From Flavobacteriales bacterium UBA4466 (GTDB taxonomy: Bacteria > Bacteroidota > Bacteroidia > Flavobacteriales_D > Crocinitomicaceae), in NCBI GenBank assembly GCA_905182335.1, contig CAJJBE010000003.1, positions 279,870 to 343,869 of the forward strand: DNA of 64,000 bases. Direction: 5' to 3'. A model generated the notes under the pieces. The model was not told where the DNA came from. It worked only from the letters and a program-made list of their open reading frames with translations, and made no database searches. The translations under genes and the position numbers were made by a program. Below, piece after piece: positions 9,153 to 18,920 of this stretch (the first letter of the stretch is position 1; each line of letters starts with the position of its first letter).

Positions 9153-10090
9153 TGAAATTTAAGCTAGAAATAAATATTGAACAAAGTGTGGTGAAATTGA
9201 ATCACAAAGACCAATCAATTCTCATAGGCAGTTGTTTTTCTACTGAAATAGCTTCCAGGTTGAATGGAAGTGGGTTCTCAATAGCTTCAAACCCTTTTGG
9301 TACGTTGTTTCATCCTGAAGCAATTTCAAATGTTATACAATCTACAATTACAGATAATATTCATGTCGATACAAAACAATCAGATGATATTTTTCATTCG
9401 TGGGATAGTTCAGGGGTTCTTTTTGGAATGGCTGATTATGAATTGATAGAGAACGTATTACGGATTCGAAAAGAACTAAAAAAATCCCTACTTTCGGCGA
9501 AAATATTAGTGATCACATTTGGAACGGCGTGGGGGTATAATCACAATGAATTATCGAAAGTGGTTGGTAATTGCCATAAAGAGAGTCAAGATAAATTCAC
9601 GAGATCACTGAGTTCCATTAATGAAATGGAAGAGACGTGGTTGGACTTGATCCAATCTCTTAAAATATTGAATCCAGAATTACAATTGATTTTTACAGTA
9701 AGCCCTGTTCGACATAAGAAAGATGGGCTCATTGAAAACAATAGGAGCAAGGCAAGGTTACTTGAATTCGTTCATCGCATAGTTGAATCGACTTCTGCTA
9801 ACTATTTTCCGGCATACGAGATTTTAATAGATGAATTAAGAGATTATCGATTTTATTCGGAGGACTTAGTACATCCAAACTCAAGTGCTGTGGATTTTGT
9901 ATGGAATAAGTTTGAAAAAGCATATTGTTCTGAAGAAACCATTTCGTTAAGTCAGGACATAAAGAAAATTAAGCTTTCAGAATCTCATAAAACATTGTAT
10001 CCCAACTCTAATGCTGATGTAAATATGAAGGAAGCAACTTCAAAGTCAAAGGAGGAGCTACTAAATAAATATCCTTACTTAAATTTTTAA
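9152..10090 (+). CDS. GSCFA domain protein
   Basis: 312 residues with the defining GSCFSTEIA motif at about 26-34. GSCFA proteins resemble SGNH/GDSL esterases; later segments ILVITFGTAWGY, FTVSPVRHKKDG and DLVHPNSSAVDFVW fit the block pattern of such hydrolases, with the last His a plausible catalytic residue. The substrate is unknown. No signal peptide is seen, so it is probably cytoplasmic. It overlaps recN by one base and ends the operon; the next gene converges from the other strand. Confidence 0.85.
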   Translation: MKFKLEINIEQSVVKLNHKDQSILIGSCFSTEIASRLNGSGFSIASNPFGTLFHPEAISNVIQSTITDNIHVDTKQSDDIFHSWDSSGVLFGMADYELIENVLRIRKELKKSLLSAKILVITFGTAWGYNHNELSKVVGNCHKESQDKFTRSLSSINEMEETWLDLIQSLKILNPELQLIFTVSPVRHKKDGLIENNRSKARLLEFVHRIVESTSANYFPAYEILIDELRDYRFYSEDLVHPNSSAVDFVWNKFEKAYCSEETISLSQDIKKIKLSESHKTLYPNSNADVNMKEATSKSKEELLNKYPYLNF

Positions 10091-10131
10091 GCAAAAAAAT
10101 AGGCCGAATACTCTTTCTCAGGTTTAGTTCG

Positions 10132-11403
10132 CTATCTCCAGTCTACAGGGATAATATTTCCAACATATTCATTGTTTTCGTTAACCTCTTTAGTTTCAAT
10201 AATTACTTTCCAGATATAAGCTGACTCATAAGAAACTAAGCTTCCTGTTGCTATATCAGTACCGTTCCATCCAGCAGTTGCGTCATTGGTTTGATAAACA
10301 ATATGTCCATCAAGAGGATCAATGATTATCATTGTGAATTTAGTGTCACGCTGAGTTAATGCATAAGGCATAAACGTATTCTTTCTGTTATCTGTAGATG
10401 CTGGTATGAATGAGTTTACCGCCATCAAATTGTACGTTTGTTCAACGTACATTGATTTTGTTAATGAAGCTTTACATCCGTTACTACCTGTCACTGTTAG
10501 TGTAATGTCATAATCACCTTTATCATAAAAATGTGCAATTACTTTTCGACCATTTAATTTTTGACCATCATAAACCCAAGCAAAATCTTGACCTGGAACT
10601 ACACTTTCAATATAAGTACTTGGAGTTCCTTTTTCAAACTTAACGTCTGAATCAATTGTGAAATCTACAGATGGACCTTCTTTAACGAAAAAGGTAGAAC
10701 TATTTTTACCATCACTAGAGTTTAAAACACTTATCGAATGATTTCCAGTTGACTTAGTGATAACTGTACGCTTAGAATATGCGGGTATTATAAAATGTAA
10801 ACTATTTCCTTCTATTAAAATAGCTTCGTCATTCTTGTTTTCCACATTAATTACTTCACCTTCACAAATATCTTCAATCGTTGGAAGTACAATTGTTTTT
10901 GAAGCGGCAATATTACTTGTATCGCTTGACATGGAATTATTGCTAGTTGCTAAGATTGGTGTTGTTTCTTGCTCCAAATTATCACCAGGCTGATCGTTTA
11001 CGCGTTGATTCTTTGGAGTATCATTAGATTTTTTATTTGTATCTGTTACAGTTTTCTCATTTTTTTTATTGGGAATAACATTTATTGAATTTAGAATTGT
11101 AAGCTCACTGTTACTTTTGATGCCAGCCTCTATTGATTTAATGCTCTTCTTATTTTCAATGTTCTGAGATTTTTCACTTGGTTCTTCAGTCGGTTTATCG
11201 TCAAGTTTGTCGAGTGTAATAAGAGAAGCAATAGCTACTGCGAGAAGAGTAAAAATGGCCGCGTAAAACTTAAAATTAGATTTAGGTTGTACAGGCATTA
11301 TTTTATCAAGCTTAACCTGTATAGCAGTCCATGCGGAAGCATTATATGCCATCTCATGATTTTCTAAACTATTTTTAATTCCTTGTTCTATATTTTTTTT
11401 CAT
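10132..11403 (-). CDS. Single-pass membrane protein, probable anti-sigma partner of the upstream ECF factor, with PKD-like and gliding-type C-terminal domains
   Basis: 423 residues. About 45 N-terminal residues (including NASAWTAIQVKLDK) resemble the cytoplasmic segments that Bacteroidota anti-sigma-like proteins place before a membrane anchor. One transmembrane helix lies at about 46-64. A Lys/Asn/Ser-rich linker follows, then a PKD-like beta domain (about 255-330) and a C-terminal segment resembling the gliding-motility CHU_C domain (about 335-420). It starts one base after the ECF sigma gene's stop on the same strand, so regulation of that sigma factor is the best guess. No zinc-binding anti-sigma motif is seen. 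Confidence 0.6.
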   Translation of the reverse strand: MKKNIEQGIKNSLENHEMAYNASAWTAIQVKLDKIMPVQPKSNFKFYAAIFTLLAVAIASLITLDKLDDKPTEEPSEKSQNIENKKSIKSIEAGIKSNSELTILNSINVIPNKKNEKTVTDTNKKSNDTPKNQRVNDQPGDNLEQETTPILATSNNSMSSDTSNIAASKTIVLPTIEDICEGEVINVENKNDEAILIEGNSLHFIIPAYSKRTVITKSTGNHSISVLNSSDGKNSSTFFVKEGPSVDFTIDSDVKFEKGTPSTYIESVVPGQDFAWVYDGQKLNGRKVIAHFYDKGDYDITLTVTGSNGCKASLTKSMYVEQTYNLMAVNSFIPASTDNRKNTFMPYALTQRDTKFTMIIIDPLDGHIVYQTNDATAGWNGTDIATGSLVSYESAYIWKVIIETKEVNENNEYVGNIIPVDWR

Positions 11404-11404
11404 G

Positions 11405-11974
11405 TCATTTAATGTTCATGAATTTTTCTTTTAGTACTCGTTGAAGATTCATTTTAGCCTTCGATAAATTAGATTTAGAAGTACCTTCACTGACCCCTAG
11501 TATTTCGCCAATTTCCTTATGAGTATACCTTTCCATCACATATAAATTAAATACTGCCTTATACGCTGGAGATAATTGACTAATTGCTTCTAGGGCAAGC
11601 TCAGCTTTGATTGCAATAAATTCCAAATCTTCTGCTTCAATCATTGGGTTTTCAGCGCCCATTTTGAAATTGTCATCATTATCTGTTAGGATTGGATTCT
11701 TTTTGGATTTACGTATATTATCAATAGCCGTATTCGACATGATTCTACGCATCCATCCTTCAAAGGATCCTTTGTAATCAAAGGCTTCTAATTTATCAAA
11801 GATCTTAATGAAACCTTCTTGGAGAACTTCTTCAGCTGAATCTCTGTCTACGGTATACCGCATACAAATACTAAGCATCTTCCCATAATAAAGCTTAAAC
11901 AACTCTTCTTGAGAACGTCTTTTGTTCTGTAAGCAACCGCTGATTATATGCCTTAATTGTTCTTTATTCTCCAC
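11405..11974 (-). CDS. ECF-type RNA polymerase sigma factor
   Basis: 189 residues. Region 2 spans about 25-95 (RDSAEEVLQEGFIKIFDKL, FEGWMRRIMSNTAID) and region 4 about 125-185 (LSPAYKAVFNLYVMERYTHKEIGEILGVSEGT is the helix-turn-helix area, read as two adjacent stretches). The start codon is GTG at 11974; an out-of-frame ATG overlaps it. It is co-oriented with, and one base from, a membrane protein that probably binds it. The stimulus is unknown. Confidence 0.85.
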   Translation of the reverse strand: MENKEQLRHIISGCLQNKRRSQEELFKLYYGKMLSICMRYTVDRDSAEEVLQEGFIKIFDKLEAFDYKGSFEGWMRRIMSNTAIDNIRKSKKNPILTDNDDNFKMGAENPMIEAEDLEFIAIKAELALEAISQLSPAYKAVFNLYVMERYTHKEIGEILGVSEGTSKSNLSKAKMNLQRVLKEKFMNIK

Positions 11975-12088
11975 ATTGTTTTCGTAGGTAAGACGCTCTT
12001 CTTATTTGGGGGTTGCCTTACATATGAATAATTCAATACTCTCTATTAAAAAAGACTGTAAAATAGCTCATTTTAATAACAATTGTAT

Positions 12089-12096
12089 TAATTTTG
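12089..12096 (+). promoter_or_regulatory. -7 promoter element before mdh
   Basis: TAATTTTG fits TAnnTTTG exactly and lies about 40 bases before the mdh ATG. The matching -33 box is not clear, so this is a moderate call. Confidence 0.4.
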
Positions 12097-12136
12097 TAGT
12101 GCAAATATTATTTCTTAATAGATCAAAATAAATAAA

Positions 12137-13075
12137 ATGAAAGTAACTGTTGTTGGTGCTGGAAATGTTGGTGCTACTTGCGCTGATGTATTGGCCCATA
12201 AAGAAATTGCTAACGAGATTGTATTGTTAGACATTAAAGAAGGTTTTGCAGAAGGTAAAGCTTTAGATATTTGGGAAACTTCTCCAATCGCATTGTATGA
12301 TTCAAGAACTATTGGTTCTACAAATGACTACTCTAAAACTGCGAATTCTGATGTCGTTGTAATTACTTCAGGTTTACCAAGAAAACCAGGTATGTCTCGT
12401 GATGATTTAATCGCGACAAATGCAGGGATTGTTAAAATGGTTACTGAAAATATTGTTAAGTATTCTCCAAATGCAAAAATAATTTGTGTTTCGAACCCCT
12501 TAGACGTAATGACTTACTGTGCTTACTTAACAGCGAAAGTTGATCGTAGCAAAGTATTCGGAATGGCTGGCGTTTTAGATACTGCTCGTTACCGTTCATT
12601 CTTAGCACTAGAATTAAATGTTTCTCCAAAAGATATTCAAGCTGTATTAATGGGAGGTCACGGTGACACAATGGTTCCACTTCCTCGTTATACTACTGTA
12701 GGTGGTATTCCAGTTACTGAATTAATTTCAAAAGAAAAATTAGAAGAAATTATCGAGAGAACTAAGTTTGGTGGCGGTGAAATCGTTAAATTACTTGGGA
12801 CTTCTGCATGGTATGCTCCAGGAGCTGCTGCTGCTCAGATGGTTGAAGCAATCGTTAGAGATCAAAAACGAGTTTTTCCAGTATGTGCATGGTTAGATGG
12901 GGAGTACGGCATGAAAGATATTTTCTTAGGTGTACCTGTTGTTTTAGGTAAAGGTGGTATCGAAAGAATTATCGAATTAGACCTTAATGATGAAGAAAAA
13001 GCAATGCTTGACGAATCTGCAGAAGCTGTAAGAAACGTTATGACTGTTTTAGATAATATGAATGTAACCGTATAA
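12137..13075 (+). CDS. mdh: Malate dehydrogenase
   Basis: NAD-dependent oxidation of malate to oxaloacetate in the TCA cycle; 312 residues, the usual length for the LDH-like MDH type. The Rossmann loop is GAGNVGATCA at residues 7-16. Substrate arginines are in PRKPGMSR (Arg82, Arg88); Arg82 is the residue that favours malate over lactate. Asp148 (LDTARYR) and His175 (GGHGDTM) form the proton relay. It is a single-gene unit with its own promoter element and a downstream hairpin. Confidence 0.96.
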   Translation: MKVTVVGAGNVGATCADVLAHKEIANEIVLLDIKEGFAEGKALDIWETSPIALYDSRTIGSTNDYSKTANSDVVVITSGLPRKPGMSRDDLIATNAGIVKMVTENIVKYSPNAKIICVSNPLDVMTYCAYLTAKVDRSKVFGMAGVLDTARYRSFLALELNVSPKDIQAVLMGGHGDTMVPLPRYTTVGGIPVTELISKEKLEEIIERTKFGGGEIVKLLGTSAWYAPGAAAAQMVEAIVRDQKRVFPVCAWLDGEYGMKDIFLGVPVVLGKGGIERIIELDLNDEEKAMLDESAEAVRNVMTVLDNMNVTV

Positions 13076-13093
13076 GAGTATTCAATTTTATTT

Positions 13094-13132
13094 AAAAGCT
13101 TCCGTTCTTTATAGGGTGGAAGTTTTTTTTTT
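13094..13132 (+). terminator. Rho-independent terminator after mdh
   Basis: A stem (AAAAGCTTCC with GGAAG plus T-tract, one G-T pair) and a 14-base loop are followed by a run of T. It starts 18 bases after the mdh stop. Confidence 0.75.
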
Positions 13133-13244
13133 GAATAATAATTTTAGTTGTATCTATTTTAACTACTTTAAATGAAGCTGTTTTAGATTATTATATGCAT
13201 TTTGAGCATCTTATGTTTATTTAAACAATAAATTTTATATTCAG

Positions 13245-14819
13245 ATGGACGAGACGCTTTTTATCAAAGTTTTAATACTAAGTATTTATGTTGGGATTCT
13301 TTTTCTTATTGGAATAATAGCATCAAGACGTATTAAGAGCATGAGCGATTATTACCTTGGGGGTAAAAATATGGGCTTTTGGGCTGTAGCTTTTTCTGCA
13401 AGAGCAACAGGGGAATCAGGCTGGTTACTTATCGGTTTAACAGGTATGGGTGCCATTGCTGGGTATTCTGGTTATTGGGTTGTTGCAGGTGAAGTGTTAG
13501 GAGTTTTTATTTCCTGGCAATTTATGGCTAAGCGGTTTAAACGGAGGTCAGATGCCTTTGGGTCGATAACAATACCTGATTATCTTCAGAGTCACTTTAA
13601 GTCAACTTCAAATACGCTACGTGTGATTGCAGCAGCAATATTGGTGGTGTTCGTTGTTATTTATGTTGCTTCTCAAATAGATATTACGGGTGTTGCTTTT
13701 AAGTCAATGCTAGGTATAGATTATAGATTAGGGGCTCTTATTGGTTTCGTTATTGTCCTACTATATATTTTTATTGGTGGTTTCGTTGCTGCCGTATGGT
13801 CTGATTTATTTCAAGGTTTATTGATGTTTTTAGGACTGGTGCTATTGCCAATTGTTGTTTGGTTTTCTATGGACGGTGGCTCTGATATAACCGATGGATT
13901 AAATCAAATAGACCCAGATCTAACTAAAATATGGGGTAAAAGTGATGACGTTTGGATGAATGTTTTTACGATTCTTGGATTTTCTATGATTGGTCTTGGA
14001 TTTTTAGGTTCGCCACAGGTATATGTGCGTTTCATGTCCATTAAGAATGAAAAAGAAATCCAAAAAGGAAAACCAGTTGCACTAATTTTCACATTATTAA
14101 CAGATGCTGCAGCCGTTACTATTGGTATTCTCGCTCGTGTAATTTTTACAGAGAGTGGTCAAGATCCCGAAGAAATTCTTGGAGTAGGAGGTAAGGATGT
14201 TCTGAATATGATTACTGAAACCTTTTTGCCAACTGTTCTTGTTGCTATTTTTGTCGCGATTGTTCTCTCTGCAATAATGTCTACAATCGATTCTTTATTG
14301 ATTCTTGCATCCAGTGCAATTACACGTGATTTTTATCAAAAAATATTTAGGCCAGATATAAAAGATGAAAATCTTACTAAAATATCAAGGTTGTCAACTG
14401 TTATTATGGCCCTGTCTGCTTTGGTTATAGCAATTATTCTTAATTGGGTTTCTCCTGATCGTCAGGTGTTTTGGGTAATGATTTTTGGCTGGTCGGGAAT
14501 TGCGGCAACTTTTTGCCCAGTGATTATATTAACGTTATTCTGGAGAGGTTATTCGGAGAAAGGTGCTATTGCCTCTATGATTTCAGGCTTTCTTTCTGTA
14601 ATCGTATTTAAGTTTGTAATACAAGATATAGATAGTATTGGAGCGTACTTTGTAGAGTTAGATGTTCTAGTCCCTTCTTTTGCTATAGCAATGATTGTTG
14701 GTGCAATTTTTTCTAAAATCTATCCACCTAAAAAAGAGGCTATCGATACCTTGAATGAAATTGATGAGGGTGATGGGACTGTTAGAATAGCAGAAAATAA
14801 AGATACAATTGAAGTTTAG
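13245..14819 (+). CDS. Sodium:solute symporter (SSS family)
   Basis: 524-residue inner-membrane transporter with about 13 hydrophobic helices. SSS hallmarks include the early YYLGGKNMGFWAVAFSARAT segment, FIGGFVAAVWSDLFQG and a later ILSAIMSTIDSLLI helix that matches a conserved sodium-site region. It resembles PutP-like proline or solute carriers, but the substrate cannot be deduced. The tail is acidic and cytoplasmic. It overlaps the convergent YcxB-like gene by four bases at their 3' ends. Confidence 0.9.
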   Translation: MDETLFIKVLILSIYVGILFLIGIIASRRIKSMSDYYLGGKNMGFWAVAFSARATGESGWLLIGLTGMGAIAGYSGYWVVAGEVLGVFISWQFMAKRFKRRSDAFGSITIPDYLQSHFKSTSNTLRVIAAAILVVFVVIYVASQIDITGVAFKSMLGIDYRLGALIGFVIVLLYIFIGGFVAAVWSDLFQGLLMFLGLVLLPIVVWFSMDGGSDITDGLNQIDPDLTKIWGKSDDVWMNVFTILGFSMIGLGFLGSPQVYVRFMSIKNEKEIQKGKPVALIFTLLTDAAAVTIGILARVIFTESGQDPEEILGVGGKDVLNMITETFLPTVLVAIFVAIVLSAIMSTIDSLLILASSAITRDFYQKIFRPDIKDENLTKISRLSTVIMALSALVIAIILNWVSPDRQVFWVMIFGWSGIAATFCPVIILTLFWRGYSEKGAIASMISGFLSVIVFKFVIQDIDSIGAYFVELDVLVPSFAIAMIVGAIFSKIYPPKKEAIDTLNEIDEGDGTVRIAENKDTIEV

Positions 14820-15349
14820 ATCCATTTCCAGGCTCGCTCATCAATATAATCGATACCGAGTGCTTTGTAGTCGTCTATTATTTCTGAGTAGTTTAATACT
14901 TGATCCTTTGGCATAATCAATGCTGTTCCCATTGTAAATTTGACGTATACAGAATTCTGAACATCAATAAGACTTTCAATGTCAGAAAGGTTTACTTCTC
15001 CTTCTCCGGTATTGTCTTTTACAAATATGTGATCTTTATGAATCTCTATAAACTCTGTTTGATCAATTCTGATAGCATAATTCTCAACAATAAAATCACT
15101 ATACATTTTTGTATATCTCCATTTGAAATAACGCGGATAAAACACCCACAATAAAACAGCTAAAATAGAGAAGTAGATTGTCATTGGGATATTACTTGCA
15201 GAATAGAAATTTAAAACAATAAATAATGCAATGATTGTCATTATTATTCTTCCAGCTTTCTTTTTTCTATTAATACGCTCTGATTTCGAAGCGGTATAAA
15301 TCTGGAACTCTAGTAAATCTTTTTCTTTAATTTGATATTGGTAATTCAT
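14816..15349 (-). CDS. YcxB-like membrane protein
   Basis: 177 residues with two adjacent transmembrane helices at about 33-72 and a C-terminal beta-rich cytosolic part (residues 85-175) resembling the YcxB family domain. Its function is unknown in every organism I know of. It converges on the symporter gene and is followed on the same strand, 18 bases upstream, by the DEAD helicase; an operon is possible but not evident. Confidence 0.6.
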   Translation of the reverse strand: MNYQYQIKEKDLLEFQIYTASKSERINRKKKAGRIIMTIIALFIVLNFYSASNIPMTIYFSILAVLLWVFYPRYFKWRYTKMYSDFIVENYAIRIDQTEFIEIHKDHIFVKDNTGEGEVNLSDIESLIDVQNSVYVKFTMGTALIMPKDQVLNYSEIIDDYKALGIDYIDERAWKWI

Positions 15350-15367
15350 TAGAAATGAATAATTAAA

Positions 15368-16660
15368 TTAAGAATAAGAATCTCTTCGTTTTGATCCAGG
15401 ATTCCGATTTTTACCACCCCCTTGGCTACGCACGCTATTTCCACCGCCAGAGCTGTTTCTATTCTTATTCCTTGGAGGTCTTTGTTGGCGCTTAGCCTTA
15501 GGTATTACTACTTCATCTTCCGCCTCTGCAGCAAATTCGTGATCATTAATTACAGGAATTTTTTGATTAATCAATTTTTGAATATCCTTTAAGTAAGCGC
15601 GTTCTTCCATATCACAAAAAGATAATGCTGTACCGCTTTCTTTTGCACGACCAGTTCTTCCTATACGATGAACGTAAGTTTCAGGAACGTTAGGGAGTTC
15701 ATAATTAATAACCAATTCTAATTTCGAAACATCGATTCCACGTGCCGCAATATCTGTAGCGATAAGAACTTTAAGGTGTCCGTCTTTGAAACTACCTAGT
15801 GCCTTTTGACGTTGGTTTTGAGATTTATTGCCATGAATAGCTGCTGCTTTAATCCCTGCTTTTTCTAATAATTTAACCACTTTATCACTTCCATGCTTTG
15901 TTCTCGCGAAGATTAAGGTGGATTCAGCTCTTTTTTGATTAAGAATTTGAACTAGTAGTTTTATTTTACTATTCTTAGGAACAAAATAAACACCTTGTTC
16001 TACCTTTTCAGCAGTTGCTTGTTCAGGTTGAACAGATACTTTGTCGTAATCACCTAAAATCTTAGTAGATAACTCCACGATGTTAGGAGGCATTGTTGCA
16101 GAAAAGAATAGCGACTGTCTTTTTGATGGTAACTTCGCAATAATCTTTTTTATGTCATTAATGAACCCCATGTCTAGCATTTGGTCCGCTTCATCTAACA
16201 CAAAGTATTCAATATGGCTAAGAGATATATACCCCTGTTGAATTAAATCTAATAGTCTACCGGGTGTAGCCACAAGAACATCAACTCCAGCTTTTAAAGC
16301 ATTCACTTGAGAACCCTGTTTTACACCACCGAAAACAACGGTATTTCGAACATTCGCAAATTTACCATATGCTGTAAAGTTCTCACTAATTTGTATTGCT
16401 AATTCACGTGTTGGGGTAACAACTAATGATTTTATTTTTCTACGTCCTTTCTCATCCGTTTTGTTGTTATACAAATGTTGGATAATTGGAATACCAAAGG
16501 CGGCAGTTTTTCCTGTTCCAGTTTGAGCGCAACCCAATAAGTCCTTTCCCTTGAGTAGAATTGGGATTGATTGTTCTTGAATTGGAGTAGGGTGAGTATA
16601 GCCTTGGGCATCAAGGGCTTTTAATATAGGATCAATAATCCCGATTTCTTTAAATGTCAT
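15368..16660 (-). CDS. DEAD-box RNA helicase, RhlE-like
   Basis: 430 residues. Q motif (THPTPIQEQSIPILL), Walker A (AQTGTGKTAAFG), DEAD box (VLDEADQMLDMGF), SAT motif (FFSATMP) and motif VI (HRIGRTGRA) are present in order. The C-terminal tail from about 385 is rich in Arg, Asn and Gly and probably binds RNA. Such helicases help ribosome assembly or mRNA decay, often in the cold. An exact TAnnTTTG element lies 22 bases upstream. Confidence 0.93.
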   Translation of the reverse strand: MTFKEIGIIDPILKALDAQGYTHPTPIQEQSIPILLKGKDLLGCAQTGTGKTAAFGIPIIQHLYNNKTDEKGRRKIKSLVVTPTRELAIQISENFTAYGKFANVRNTVVFGGVKQGSQVNALKAGVDVLVATPGRLLDLIQQGYISLSHIEYFVLDEADQMLDMGFINDIKKIIAKLPSKRQSLFFSATMPPNIVELSTKILGDYDKVSVQPEQATAEKVEQGVYFVPKNSKIKLLVQILNQKRAESTLIFARTKHGSDKVVKLLEKAGIKAAAIHGNKSQNQRQKALGSFKDGHLKVLIATDIAARGIDVSKLELVINYELPNVPETYVHRIGRTGRAKESGTALSFCDMEERAYLKDIQKLINQKIPVINDHEFAAEAEDEVVIPKAKRQQRPPRNKNRNSSGGGNSVRSQGGGKNRNPGSKRRDSYS

Positions 16661-16681
16661 GCAACGTTATATATGTTACTG

Positions 16682-16689
16682 CAAAGGTA
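16682..16689 (-). promoter_or_regulatory. -7 promoter element before the DEAD helicase
   Basis: On the minus strand the sequence reads TACCTTTG, an exact TAnnTTTG match 21 bases before the helicase ATG. No good -33 TTTG is seen. Confidence 0.4.
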
Positions 16690-16728
16690 GTTGAATACTT
16701 TGAATATACCTGATTTATATAGGTTTGA

Positions 16729-17859
16729 TTAAATCAAGCTAAACAAAAAACCCAAAAAAGAGCTTCCTAGAACAATCCACATTGAGCTAATCTTCTTTAA
16801 ACCAAAGATTAATAAAAAGCTAATTATGGCAATCGTAACCTCTGCCCAATTGAGTAATGATATTTTTGACATTTCAATCAAAACTCCAGCCATTACTGAT
16901 ACTGAAGCTACGTTTACGGAGTCTAAAAAGAAACCTAACACCTTAGATCTTCTCATTTTTGGAACTAGTGGATTAAGAATTAGAACAAAAAGAAACGATG
17001 GCAAGAATATACCAATTGTTGCCGCGACAGCGCCCCAAAACCCGGTTAATTGATAGCCAACAAATGTTGCTGTTGATAAAACTGGTCCTGGTGTAAATTG
17101 GCCAACTGCAACAGCATCCATTAACTGTTGACGTGTTAGCCATCCTGTTGTAACTAATTCAGCATCCAAATAAGCGAATAGAACATAACCAGAACCATAC
17201 AATACAGAGCCAACTTTTAAGAATGTCCAAAACACTTTTAGTGAAGAAACACTTGCGATAGTTGCAGTAGGGATTTGTAATAAAAATAAAGGAACAATAG
17301 ATTTTGGGTTATCAAACAGCTTGTTTTTAGCACTAAAATAAAATGCTCCTACAACACCAGCTGTAAGCAAGGCTATGATTTCGTTTACTCCTAATAAGCT
17401 TGCTACTAAGACGAATATCCCTAATATTCCAAGTTCCCACCCTTTCAGTGCCTTTTTACCCAGTTTAAAAATAGCCCCAGCAATAATTGCTAGTACAGCA
17501 GGTTTTATCCCGTAGATCCATGGCTCTAAATTTGGTAAATCGCCATAAAGTGAATATAGCCATGCTAAAGTCCCAGTAATGACTACTGCAGGTAAGATAA
17601 AAGAAAATCCGGCAACAAAGAGTCCAGGTACACCAGCGCGCTCTTGCCCACAGTGCATTGTCATCTCTGTGGAGTTAGGGCCTGGTATTAGGTTTGTAAT
17701 CCCCATTAAATCAAGGAAATGTTGACGATCCATCCATTTCCTCTTGTTTACAATTTCTTCTTCCATCATGGCAACATGTGCCGCTGGACCACCAAAAGCT
17801 ATTACTCCTAACTTAAAAAAAACAGAAGCTACCTCTCCTAATTTACCTTTCTCTCCCAT
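16729..17859 (-). CDS. chrA: Chromate transporter family protein (ChrA, long form)
   Basis: 376-residue inner-membrane protein of two homologous CHR halves (about 1-180 and 190-376). The family motif FGGPAAHVAMM lies in the first half with GLTNLIPGPNSTEM-type residues (here GITNLIPGPNSTEM); the second half has GQFTPGPVLSTATFVGY. ChrA exports chromate with sulfate-like specificity in proteobacteria. Genomic copies in Bacteroidota often have no proven chromate role, so the physiological substrate is uncertain. Confidence 0.85.
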   Translation of the reverse strand: MGEKGKLGEVASVFFKLGVIAFGGPAAHVAMMEEEIVNKRKWMDRQHFLDLMGITNLIPGPNSTEMTMHCGQERAGVPGLFVAGFSFILPAVVITGTLAWLYSLYGDLPNLEPWIYGIKPAVLAIIAGAIFKLGKKALKGWELGILGIFVLVASLLGVNEIIALLTAGVVGAFYFSAKNKLFDNPKSIVPLFLLQIPTATIASVSSLKVFWTFLKVGSVLYGSGYVLFAYLDAELVTTGWLTRQQLMDAVAVGQFTPGPVLSTATFVGYQLTGFWGAVAATIGIFLPSFLFVLILNPLVPKMRRSKVLGFFLDSVNVASVSVMAGVLIEMSKISLLNWAEVTIAIISFLLIFGLKKISSMWIVLGSSFLGFLFSLI

Positions 17860-17936
17860 GCTTTATATTTGTGTGTAAAAATATAGAAACAAAGAATCTT
17901 GATAAGGGTTTGAATATGAATTTTATATTAACAATT

Positions 17937-18899
17937 CTAATTAAAAGAAAAGTTCACTGTTACAGGTAAATGATCAGAATATCCAGCAAGATATTTTCTT
18001 CCTCCATATGTCCTGAATGGAACTATATTTCCTTTGTATGTATCCAAAAGATATTTATCACTATGGATTTTTCCTGACTTTTTTGAAACATGAATTCCTT
18101 TCTTTTTAAGCAATGAATTAGAAACAAAAATATGGTCTAGGACATTCCATTTCCCCTTATAATTGTAAGACCCACCAAACTCACCTGATTCTGCCGTAAT
18201 CATTGGTTTAAGTGATTCTGAAATTATTTGAGGACCTATGTTTTCAGGGTAATCGTTTAAATCTCCCATGAAAACAACCTTTATTTTAGGATTAACTGTG
18301 ACCATTGAATCTATAAATTTTTTTACCGAATATGCTACTATCAAACGCTTTGGCTCACTTTCCATTTGTCCTCCATAACGACTTGGCCAGTGATTTACTA
18401 TGGTAAGAATAGTATCATTTCCAGAGTGGAGTTTAGCCCATACAATATCTCTACTTGGTAAAGAGTTTAAAGGCATTTTAAAACGAATAATTCCTGATTC
18501 TGCAATATTTATTTTTGTGCTATCATAAATTATTACATTATCAATTCCACGTTGATCTAAACTTTCGTAGTGAACAATTCCGTGTGTCTTATTTAGGCTG
18601 CCTCCTTTTACTATGTCTCTGACAACTGCTTCATTTTCTATTTCGCATAGGCCTAAAATTAGTGGGCAATGCATTGTTTCAATAACCCTATTGATATGTG
18701 ATATCTTCTCGAAATACTTTTGAGTATTCCATTCGCGAGCTGTATTTGGAAGGAATTCATTGTCATTTTTACCTTCTGTTTTTAAGGTATCAAATAGGTT
18801 TTCTACATTATAGAAACCAATCGTTAGGTCCTTTTGCCCGAAAATGTTGGTGAAGGATAGTAGCATGATAACAAAGGTGAGTAGTGTAGTCAATTTCAT
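17937..18899 (-). CDS. Secreted endonuclease/exonuclease/phosphatase family protein
   Basis: 320 residues with a Sec signal peptide ending NIFGQ. EEP-fold motifs are FYNVENLFD at the start, CEIENEAV with the metal-binding Glu, MGDLNDYPEN with the catalytic Asp/Asn, and GYSDHLPVTV with the final Asp-His. It may cleave extracellular or periplasmic DNA/RNA or another phosphodiester. It starts 21 bases after the wbqC-like gene's stop on the same strand, at the end of the parA-lepB-wbqC run. Confidence 0.85.
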   Translation of the reverse strand: MKLTTLLTFVIMLLSFTNIFGQKDLTIGFYNVENLFDTLKTEGKNDNEFLPNTAREWNTQKYFEKISHINRVIETMHCPLILGLCEIENEAVVRDIVKGGSLNKTHGIVHYESLDQRGIDNVIIYDSTKINIAESGIIRFKMPLNSLPSRDIVWAKLHSGNDTILTIVNHWPSRYGGQMESEPKRLIVAYSVKKFIDSMVTVNPKIKVVFMGDLNDYPENIGPQIISESLKPMITAESGEFGGSYNYKGKWNVLDHIFVSNSLLKKKGIHVSKKSGKIHSDKYLLDTYKGNIVPFRTYGGRKYLAGYSDHLPVTVNFSFN

Positions 18900-18920
18900 T
18901 ATTAGTTTTTTATCTAAACA

